A stretch of 28,987 nucleotides of DNA from Gemmatimonadota bacterium. Lineage in GTDB: Bacteria > GCA-2686955. Shown here piece after piece: positions 23,021-28,987 of this stretch (the stretch's first letter is position 1; each line of letters begins with the position of its first letter). The position numbers were made by a program, and so were the translations under genes. Location of the stretch: positions 1 to 28,987 of the forward strand of contig NYZA01000051.1 of assembly GCA_002686955.1 (NCBI GenBank). The letters are read 5' to 3'. The notes beneath the pieces are model-generated. The model was not told the origin of the DNA and did not search any database. It worked only from the letters and a program-made list of their open reading frames with translations.

Positions 23021-24124
23021 TCAACCTCCCGTCGTCAACCACACGCGGGATCCCGGTCCACCATAGGCCCCGATGTCGGAGAGGAGTTGACTGTTGCGGT
23101 AGAACGTGGGCCACGGAGTTCCGTCCCCCATGGTGGGATTCCCGGTGTCGATGCACGGTGAGCCGATGCCGAGAACGTGGTTCAGGCATCGTACCCGGGT
23201 GAATCTCGGGGGTAGGCTGATATTCCCCCGACCCGGCCAGCCACCGTGCACATCACTGTAGGTAACCGCGCCGAGTCTCCCCGCCAGCGGCTCGAGACCG
23301 TTGCCCCAGACGATCGTATTCTCGATCGTCACGTCTGGGTAACCGGCGCTGAAGACCCCGCCACCTTTGTCGGTTGCCCGATTGTCCACGAAGGTGCAGT
23401 TCACCAGGCGAATCGGCGAGGATACTGAGTACACACCGGCGCCTTTTCCACCGGTGGCCTGGTTCGCCACGAATATGCAGTTGGTGATTTCGAATCCGCA
23501 CAGATGCGTGTGCAGCGCTCCGCCGGATGGCGCACTGTTCTCCTTGAAAACACAGCCCGAGAGTGTGAGCCCAGACCCCTGAGCATCGATGCCGCCCCCC
23601 AGGCGACCCGCGGTATTCCCGGACAACCGGCATCGAACCAAGGAAGCGTGGCTGTTTTCTGCGAATATCCCTCCTCCAATCTCTGCGCTATTGGCAACAA
23701 TGTTGCAGTGGGTGAGCGTCGGAGAGGAGTCCAGACACACGACGCCCCCTCCCCTCGTCTCCCACCCGAAGTCTCTGCCCGTGCCGTTTTCGATCGTGAT
23801 GCCGCGCAGTTCGGAGCGGAAATCCTCTCCACCGGTGAATTCGACCCCCGTGTGCTCCGCCGGTGGGCTGATGACCGTGGCCATCACCGCACCCCAACTC
23901 CGGTGGTCGATCGACGAGACCAGAATGGCCTTGCCTCGAAACCGGATCGGCTCGGCATACGTTCCTTCGTCCACCAGCACGGTATCGCCGTTGGATGCGG
24001 CGTCGATCGCGTCCTGGATCTGCCGGAAATCCTCGGGGACAAGAAGGGTCCGTCCCGGAGAGCTTCCCGAGATTGCGATCGTCAGCATCACCGCGGCTTC
24101 TCTGAGCCCAATAAGTCTACTCAT
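23021..24124 (-). CDS. Exported right-handed parallel beta-helix protein
   Basis: A 367-residue protein starting at the ATG at 24124, which has a perfect AGGAGGT 6 bases upstream; a signal peptide-like segment follows (EAAVMLTIAISGSS). Residues about 28-60 (VPEDFRQIQDAIDAASNGDT then VLVDEGTYAEPIRFRGKAI) are the standard entry to a pectin-lyase-like helix. Repeated rungs of about 23-26 residues follow, each with N-x-A-x-x-G-G-G-(V/I) turns (for example ANSAEIGGGIF, GNTAGRLGGGID, ENSAPSGGALH, DNRATDKGGGVF). The C-terminus (GIGSPCIDTGNP, SDIGAYGG) is the usual ending of such right-handed repeat proteins. No catalytic lyase residues are evident, so it is likely a structural or adhesive surface protein. 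No sorting domain is recognised. It is transcribed divergently from topA. Confidence 0.85.
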   Translation of the reverse strand: MSRLIGLREAAVMLTIAISGSSPGRTLLVPEDFRQIQDAIDAASNGDTVLVDEGTYAEPIRFRGKAILVSSIDHRSWGAVMATVISPPAEHTGVEFTGGEDFRSELRGITIENGTGRDFGWETRGGGVVCLDSSPTLTHCNIVANSAEIGGGIFAENSHASLVRCRLSGNTAGRLGGGIDAQGSGLTLSGCVFKENSAPSGGALHTHLCGFEITNCIFVANQATGGKGAGVYSVSSPIRLVNCTFVDNRATDKGGGVFSAGYPDVTIENTIVWGNGLEPLAGRLGAVTYSDVHGGWPGRGNISLPPRFTRVRCLNHVLGIGSPCIDTGNPTMGDGTPWPTFYRNSQLLSDIGAYGGPGSRVWLTTGG

Positions 24125-24143
24125 GGCTAACCTCCTAACGAAG

Positions 24144-24149
24144 ATCATA
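24144..24149 (-). promoter_or_regulatory. Possible -10 box of the beta-helix gene
   Basis: TATGAT on the minus strand, 19 bases before the start codon, differs from the TATAAT consensus at one base. No good -35 hexamer lies 16-18 bases upstream. If used, the leader would be only about 10-15 bases and would just contain the ribosome binding site. Confidence 0.3.
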
Positions 24150-24322
24150 CCACCATGGTTGGATTGCCGGGTCCGCCCCCGGCTGGAGCGCGTCCCGCCC
24201 CCCCTCGACTAGGGACCGATCAGGTCCGCCGGTTCGGCCGGAGCGGAGCCACGGGGCATGCCTGGCGTCGTGTCACGGCGACCACATCGCCAGTGCGCAA
24301 TCCCCCTAATCACACCCCGGAG

Positions 24323-24350
24323 TTGACATCCACCGTCCAGGACGAATACT
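24323..24350 (+). promoter_or_regulatory. Sigma-70-type promoter of the topA operon
   Basis: A perfect -35 hexamer TTGACA (24323-24328) is followed after 16 bases by AATACT (24345-24350), 4 of 6 matches to TATAAT. The predicted start near 24357 gives a leader of about 30 bases to the topA start codon. The remaining divergent space (24150-24322) holds only short GC-rich inverted repeats, such as GGACC/GGTCC at 24213-24227. Confidence 0.55.
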
Positions 24351-24387
24351 CCTGAACCAACTCCCAATCCCCAGGAAGGACGCGAAA

Positions 24388-26658
24388 TTGCCGCAGAAGA
24401 CGCAGGACGGACTCCCCTCGGGGCCGAAGCTGGTGATCGTCGAATCGCCCGCGAAGGCCCGGACGATCGGCAAATACCTTGGGGGCGACTTTCGGGTTCA
24501 GGCCTCGATGGGGCATATCATCGATCTGCCGCCGAGCGCGCTCGGGGTCGACACCGACGGCGATTTCGAGCCGGTCTACCGCACGATCAAGGGGAAAGGG
24601 AAGATCGTGAAACAGCTCCAGGACGCGGCCAAGGATGCGACGGCGGTCTATCTGGCGCCCGACCCGGACCGGGAGGGGGAGGCGATCGCGTGGCATATCG
24701 CCAATGCGATCGGTGAGCGGGACGGGGTGTACCGCGTGCTCTTCAACGAGATCACGTCGCGGGGGGTGAGCGAGGCGATGCGCGCGCCCGGGCGGATCGA
24801 TATGAATCTGGTCGATGCCTATCAGGCGCGACGGGTGCTCGATCGGGTCGTGGGCTACAAGGTGAGTCCTTTTTTGTGGAGGACGATCACGCGGGGGCTT
24901 TCGGCGGGGCGGGTGCAGACGGTGGCGCTGCGGCTGGTCTGTCAAAGGGAGGATGAGATCGAGGCGTTCGAGCCGCAAGAGTACTGGACGGTCGACGCGC
25001 TTTTCGCCCGCGAGAGCGGCGAGACCTATGCGGCGAAGCTGGAGAAGGTCGACGGCAAGAAGCTCGATGTGGTGCCGGGCGACGACGCGAAGGGGTTCGC
25101 GGAGCGGGCCCGGGGGGCGAGCTTCGCGGTGAGCCAGGTGCGCAAGCGTGAGAAGAAGCGGCAGCCCTATCCGCCCTTCATGACGAGCACCTTGCAGCAG
25201 GCGGCGTCGGCGCGATTCGGCTTCGCGGCGAAACGCACGATGCGCCTGGCTCAGCAGCTCTACGAAGGAATGGATCTGCCCGGCGAGGACGCGGCGGGGC
25301 TGATCACCTATATGCGGACCGATTCGCTGCGGATCAGCCAGGATGCGCTGGCGGAGTCGCGGGCGTGGATCGAGGAGCACGAGCGCGAGCTCTTGCCGGA
25401 GAAGTCGCGGGTGTTCCGCTCGCGCAAGGGGGCGCAGGATGCGCACGAGGCGATCCGGCCGACTTCGGTCTTCAGGCATCCCGATCGGCTCAAGAATATT
25501 CTGAGCAAGGACCAATGGCGGCTCTACGACCTGATCTGGCGCCGTTTCGTCGCGTCGCAGTGCCTGCCCGCGGTGTACGACACGACCACGGTGCTCGTCT
25601 CCGGCGACGGGCTCGATTTCAAGGCGGTCGGGTCGGTCCTGCGGAAGCCGGGCTTTACGCGGGTCTATCCTCTGGGCAGCCGCAAGAGCTCGGGGGGCGG
25701 CGAGTCGGACAAGGAGGATGCCGAGCTTTTGCTCCCCGCGATCGAAGAGGGGGAGGCGGCGAAGCTCTCGAAGCTCGATCCGGTGCAGCATTTCACGAAG
25801 CCGCCGCCTCGCTACACCGAGGCCTCGCTGGTGAAGGAGATGGAGGCGCAGGGGATCGGACGGCCCTCGACCTATGCGGCGACGCTGGCCACGCTGACCG
25901 ATCGCGATTACGTCACGAAGGAGCAGAAGAGGTTGCTGCCGACCGATCTCGGACGCGATGTGACGCGGATTCTGACGGCTGCTTTTTCGCGGATCTTCGA
26001 GGTCGGCTTCACCGCGCAGATGGAGGAGCTGCTCGACCAGGTCGAGACCGGTTCCAAGGACTGGAAGCTGCTGGTGCGCGATTTCTGGGGGCCTTTTTCC
26101 GACGAGCTCGAGAGCGCGATGGGCAAGCGGAAGGAGTGGAAAGCGCTGATCGAGGAGCGCAGCGGGGAGCTTTGTCCGGAGTGCGGGCGCGACCTGGTGA
26201 AGAAATGGGGGCGAAACGGGCGATTCTTGGCGTGCGAGGGCTTTCCGGAGTGCAATCACTCGCAGCCGATCGGTCTGTCGGAGGGGGAGGCGCCGGCGGA
26301 GGCGCCCTGCGGTGCGTGCGGCGCGGATATGACCCTCAGGGAGGGGCGTTTCGGCCGCTTCTGGAGCTGCTCCGCCTATCCGAAATGCAAGGAGACGCGC
26401 CCCTATCTGATCGGCGTGCCCTGTCCGAGCGAGGGCTGCGTGGGGCAGGTGACCGAGAAGAAGAGCAAACGGGGCCGCCTCTTCTACGGGTGCAATCGTT
26501 ATCCCGAATGCAAGTTCACTTCGTGGGATCGACCGATCGACCAGGCCTGCGGAGAGTGCGATTCCCCCTATGTCGTCGAGAAGAAGGAGCGGGTGATCTG
26601 TCCTTCGTGCAAGCGGAAGGTCGAGGTGGCGGTTCCGGCCGAAGAGGTTGTGGATTGA
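24388..26658 (+). CDS. topA: DNA topoisomerase I
   Basis: A type IA topoisomerase that relaxes negative supercoils through a 5'-phosphotyrosine. The 756-residue product has the TOPRIM domain (KLVIVESPAKARTIGKYLGG at 14-33, with Glu19; DPDREGEAIAWH at 92-103 with the Asp-Asp-Glu metal triad), the hinge region (LSAGRVQTVALRLV), and the catalytic motif GLITYMRTDSLRIS (Tyr308, Arg310). The C-terminus (about 595-750) carries four cysteine modules: three zf-C4 topoisomerase units (CPECGR...CEGFPEC, CGACGA...CSAYPKC, CPSEGC...CNRYPEC) and a final CGEC...CPSC unit. The start is TTG with AGGAAGGA about 8 bases upstream. It heads an operon with xerC, hslV and hslU. Confidence 0.97.
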   Translation: MPQKTQDGLPSGPKLVIVESPAKARTIGKYLGGDFRVQASMGHIIDLPPSALGVDTDGDFEPVYRTIKGKGKIVKQLQDAAKDATAVYLAPDPDREGEAIAWHIANAIGERDGVYRVLFNEITSRGVSEAMRAPGRIDMNLVDAYQARRVLDRVVGYKVSPFLWRTITRGLSAGRVQTVALRLVCQREDEIEAFEPQEYWTVDALFARESGETYAAKLEKVDGKKLDVVPGDDAKGFAERARGASFAVSQVRKREKKRQPYPPFMTSTLQQAASARFGFAAKRTMRLAQQLYEGMDLPGEDAAGLITYMRTDSLRISQDALAESRAWIEEHERELLPEKSRVFRSRKGAQDAHEAIRPTSVFRHPDRLKNILSKDQWRLYDLIWRRFVASQCLPAVYDTTTVLVSGDGLDFKAVGSVLRKPGFTRVYPLGSRKSSGGGESDKEDAELLLPAIEEGEAAKLSKLDPVQHFTKPPPRYTEASLVKEMEAQGIGRPSTYAATLATLTDRDYVTKEQKRLLPTDLGRDVTRILTAAFSRIFEVGFTAQMEELLDQVETGSKDWKLLVRDFWGPFSDELESAMGKRKEWKALIEERSGELCPECGRDLVKKWGRNGRFLACEGFPECNHSQPIGLSEGEAPAEAPCGACGADMTLREGRFGRFWSCSAYPKCKETRPYLIGVPCPSEGCVGQVTEKKSKRGRLFYGCNRYPECKFTSWDRPIDQACGECDSPYVVEKKERVICPSCKRKVEVAVPAEEVVD

Positions 26659-27599
26659 GCGGATCGGCGATCGCTCGCTTCTTGGCGCACATCGAGGGGG
26701 AGCGGCGCTGCTCGCCCCATACGTTGCGTTCCTATTCCACCGATCTGAGCGATCTCGAGCGCTTTCTGGCCGAGCGGGGGATCGAAGATCCGGCGGCGTC
26801 GACCCGCTCCGATCTGCGCGCGTATCTGGCGGCGCTGCACCGCCGGGGGCTCGCGCGGGCGACGGTCGCGCGGCGGCTGGCCGCGCTGCGGGCTTTCTAT
26901 CGATTTCTGGAGTCGGAAGAGGAGATCGGGGCCGATCCGGCGGCGCATCTCTACGGTCCGAAGAGCCGGCGAGATCTGCCGGGATTCTTGACCGAGCCGG
27001 ACGCGGCGCGGCTGATGGAGGCGCCCGATGCGTCGACGCCGGGGGGGAGCCGCGATCGGGCGATTCTGGAGCTGCTCTACGGCTCGGGGCTGCGGGTGTC
27101 GGAGCTGGTGGGGCTCTCGAACGGAGATGTCGATCCGGGGAAGGGCTCGGTGCGGGTGACGGGCAAGGGGGCGCGCCAGCGACTGGCGCCGGTCGGGAGG
27201 GTGGCGGCCGAGGCGATCGGAGCCTATCTGGCGATTCGCTCTTTGCTGCTCTATCCGGCTCGCGCGGCGATGGCCTCGGAGCTCGGGCGGGCCGAGGGGC
27301 CGCTTTTCATCAATCGCATGGGTGGGCGTCTGACCGCCCGGTCGGTTCGGCGGCTCGTCGATACCTACAGCAAGCGGACCTTCCTCGGGGCGCGAGGCCA
27401 TCCGCACCGGCTGCGCCATTCCTTCGCCACCCACCTGCTCGCCCGGGGCGCCGAGCTGCACGCCGTGCGGGAGCTGCTCGGCCACGCCAGCCTCTCCACG
27501 ACCCAGATCTACACGCACGTCACACCGGATCGGCTTAGGGAAACGCTGGAGCGGGCGCATCCCCGAGGCGGCGATTCAGCAACAGAGGGGAACCCGTGA
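26655..27599 (+). CDS. xerC: Tyrosine recombinase XerC
   Basis: Site-specific recombinase that resolves chromosome dimers at dif, usually with XerD and FtsK. The 314-residue protein has the SAM-like core-binding domain (about 3-95, CSPHTLRSYSTDLSDLERFL) and the catalytic domain with Arg147 (GSGLRVSELVGL), Lys171 (VTGKGARQR), His251-x-x-Arg254 (HPHRLRHSFATHLL), His277 (LLGHASLSTTQIYTH) and nucleophile Tyr286. The start is TTG at 26655 overlapping the topA stop (TTGA), with GAAGAGG upstream. Its place between topA and hslV argues for the housekeeping XerC rather than a phage or integron integrase; XerD identity cannot be strictly excluded. There is no trmFO gene between topA and xerC, unlike the common Firmicute order. 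Confidence 0.93.
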   Translation: MSGSAIARFLAHIEGERRCSPHTLRSYSTDLSDLERFLAERGIEDPAASTRSDLRAYLAALHRRGLARATVARRLAALRAFYRFLESEEEIGADPAAHLYGPKSRRDLPGFLTEPDAARLMEAPDASTPGGSRDRAILELLYGSGLRVSELVGLSNGDVDPGKGSVRVTGKGARQRLAPVGRVAAEAIGAYLAIRSLLLYPARAAMASELGRAEGPLFINRMGGRLTARSVRRLVDTYSKRTFLGARGHPHRLRHSFATHLLARGAELHAVRELLGHASLSTTQIYTHVTPDRLRETLERAHPRGGDSATEGNP

Positions 27600-28162
27600 G
27601 CACGAATCGATCTCCACACCGAGAGGGCTGGCGCTCCACCACGATCGTCGGGTTGATACACAAGGGGCGCGCGGCGATCGCCGGCGACGGGCAGGTCAGC
27701 TACTACGATGTGATCGCCAAGCAGGGGGCCGTCAAGATCCGCGCGCTGTACGAGGGGCGGGTTCTGGCCGGGTTCGCGGGAGCGGCGGCTGACGCGCTCA
27801 CGCTCTACGACCGCTTCGAGCAGCATATCGAGACCGCCGCGGGATCGCTGCCGCGCGCCTCGGCCGAGTTCGCGAGAGAGTGGCGCTCCGACCGGGTGTT
27901 GAGGCGCCTCGACGCGGTGCTGGGGGTGCTCGACACGGAGCACGCGCTGATCATCAGCGGAACGGGCGACATCGTGGAGCCGGACGACCGCATCATCACC
28001 CTCGGCACCGGGGCGCCCTATGCGCTGGCGGCGGCGCGGGCCTTTCAACAGAGCTCGAGGCTGTCCGCCTCCGCGATCGCCAAGCGTTCGATCGAGATCG
28101 CGGCCGACGTTTGTGTCTTCACCAACAAGCAGATCACACTTCTGGAGCTTGGTCGTGGCTGA
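27596..28162 (+). CDS. hslV: ATP-dependent protease peptidase subunit HslV (ClpQ)
   Basis: Threonine peptidase of the HslUV proteasome-like complex in the cytoplasm. The 188-residue product contains STTIVGLIHKGRAAIAGDGQ (14-33), RVLAGFAGAAADALTLYDRF, RLDAVLGVLDTEHALIISGT and GTGAPYALAAARA, all family marks; the catalytic Thr is in the TTI of residues 15-17. Instead of starting at or near that Thr it has 14 extra residues, so maturation must remove a propeptide longer than the 1-5 residues usual in many species, or the start is misplaced. The GTG start overlaps the xerC stop (GTGA) and has GAGGGG 6 bases upstream, and I see no later start codon before the Thr. hslU follows with an 8-base overlap. 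Confidence 0.95.
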   Translation: MSTNRSPHREGWRSTTIVGLIHKGRAAIAGDGQVSYYDVIAKQGAVKIRALYEGRVLAGFAGAAADALTLYDRFEQHIETAAGSLPRASAEFAREWRSDRVLRRLDAVLGVLDTEHALIISGTGDIVEPDDRIITLGTGAPYALAAARAFQQSSRLSASAIAKRSIEIAADVCVFTNKQITLLELGRG

Positions 28163-28987
28163 AAAGGAAGGCGCCGCGGGAAGAGGGGGGGACTGGACTC
28201 CGGCGGAGGTCGTCGCGGCGCTCGACCGGCACATCGTCGGCCAGGCGGCGGCGAAACGTGCCGTCGCGATCGCGCTGCGGAACCGGTGGCGAAGGCGGCG
28301 GGTTCCCGAACCGCTCGGAACCGAGATCCAGCCGAACAATATCTTGATGGTGGGACCCACCGGTGTAGGCAAGACCGAGATTGCGCGCAGGCTCGCCGGC
28401 CTGGTAGGGGCGCCTTTCGTCAAGGTGGAGGCGACAAAATACACCGAGGTCGGATACGTCGGCCGCGACGTGGAGTCGATCGTTCGCGATCTGACCGATC
28501 TGGCGGTGGCGATGGTGCGCGAGGAGTGGGGGCGAGCAGCGAGCGCCAAGGCCGAGGAGCGGGCGCTCGGACGCCTGCGGGAGGCGGCCGATGCGCGGGG
28601 GATCGATCTGCCCATGGATAGCGACACTCTTATGGGTGCGCTGCGGGAGAGCGAGCTCCCGGAAGGGCGGGTGGAAGTGTCGCTCGCGTCGCCGATAAGC
28701 GACATATTTACGCCGGCGGACCCCATTCGCGAGTTCGCGGATTCGCTCCGTCCCGCCCGGCTGAGAAAGGTGGAGCTAGATCTCGGCGGCGCTTTCGAAG
28801 CGCTGAAACGGCACGAGATCGAATCGTCGCTCGATACGGCAGGCGTCGTGGCCGAAGCCCGCGCCCGCACCGAAGAGAAAGGAATCGTCTTCATCGACGA
28901 GATCGACAAAATCTGTGGCGATCCGCTCCACGATGGCGGCGAGATTTCGCGCGGGGGCGTGCAGCGCGACATCTTGCCGATCGTCGA
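28155..28987 (+). CDS. hslU: HslU (ClpY) unfoldase ATPase subunit, C-terminus beyond window
   Basis: AAA+ ring ATPase that unfolds substrates and feeds them to HslV. 277 residues are visible of an expected 440-460. Seen: the N-terminal RHIVGQAAAKRAVAIALRNR (25-44), Walker A GPTGVGKTE (67-75), the pore-region sequence KYTEVGYVGRDVESIVRDL (95-113, containing GYVG), a shortish I-domain (about 115-235), Walker B VFIDEIDK (245-252), and SRGGVQRDILPIV (265-277), which leads into the sensor region. The start is GTG at 28155, with GGAG about 7 bases upstream, overlapping the end of hslV. The motifs are all intact as far as the window goes. Confidence 0.96.
   Translation, partial: MAEKEGAAGRGGDWTPAEVVAALDRHIVGQAAAKRAVAIALRNRWRRRRVPEPLGTEIQPNNILMVGPTGVGKTEIARRLAGLVGAPFVKVEATKYTEVGYVGRDVESIVRDLTDLAVAMVREEWGRAASAKAEERALGRLREAADARGIDLPMDSDTLMGALRESELPEGRVEVSLASPISDIFTPADPIREFADSLRPARLRKVELDLGGAFEALKRHEIESSLDTAGVVAEARARTEEKGIVFIDEIDKICGDPLHDGGEISRGGVQRDILPIV

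Noticed and set aside
23691-23707. Sigma-54-like site TTGGCAACAATGTTGCA with correct GG-N10-GC spacing, plus strand
   Set aside because: It lies inside the beta-helix gene in antisense orientation, encodes ordinary rung residues on the other strand, and has no gene downstream on the plus strand before topA.
24310-26259. A 649-codon open frame on the minus strand opposite topA
   Set aside because: Antisense shadow of topA; composition dominated by Arg, Leu and Pro, with no recognisable motif.
28691-28698. GCCGATAA, a FliA (sigma-28) -10 box
   Set aside because: It lies inside the hslU coding sequence with no TAAA-type -35 about 15 bases upstream and no flagellar gene after it.
27509-28972. 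A 487-codon open frame on the minus strand opposite hslV and hslU
   Set aside because: Ser/Arg-rich mirror of two clear housekeeping genes; no family traits.

Overview
The window is a high-GC bacterial chromosome segment dominated by a flagellar basal-body and hook operon on the minus strand. The flagellar gene order, the MotE/YlxF-type gene after fliJ, a TIGR02530-type gene between flgD and flgE, signal peptides, a sigma-54 promoter with a sigma-54 two-component system, and a surface beta-helix protein suggest a Gram-negative-type flagellated bacterium. It is most likely from the former Deltaproteobacteria or a neighbouring candidate phylum such as Eisenbacteria or Krumholzibacteria. This placement is inferred from gene content only, because no rRNA is present.

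Layout. 1-11,887 (minus): flgB-flgC-small ORF-fliE-fliF-fliG-fliH-fliI-fliJ-motE-fliK-flgD-TIGR02530-flgE (flgE cut by the left edge). The genes are nearly gapless, with several ATGA-type overlaps, so they read as one transcription unit. A near-perfect sigma-54 -24/-12 promoter lies just before flgB, with a palindrome about 100 bp upstream in a typical enhancer position. 12,123-16,7xx: accessory genes. These are a secreted alpha/beta hydrolase (plus), a small cysteine-rich secreted protein (plus) bracketed by two palindromic repeat elements, a decayed GH13 amylase fragment lying directly against one of them, and a membrane protein with a spermidine-synthase-like domain (minus). 16,719-18,416 (minus): a secreted neutral-ceramidase-like hydrolase.

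18,523-22,060 (minus): a three-gene cassette of exported TPR protein, soluble histidine kinase and sigma-54 response regulator, joined by 4-bp overlaps. The kinase and regulator resemble FlgS/FlgR or FlrB/FlrC, and the regulator is the obvious candidate activator of the flgB promoter. 22,100-23,020 has no convincing gene but holds two diverged copies of a repeat. 23,021-24,124 (minus) is an exported parallel beta-helix protein. 24,388 to the right edge (plus) is the housekeeping operon topA-xerC-hslV-hslU (hslU cut by the edge), with a recognisable sigma-70-type promoter before topA.

The most unusual parts are the palindromic elements with the GH13 remnant at 13.4-14.46 kb, the repeat-bearing noncoding region at 22.1-23.0 kb, an unrecognised 76-residue gene inside the flagellar operon, and a probable frameshift in a G-run at the start of the spermidine-synthase-like gene. 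I did not find a clearly new multi-gene system.
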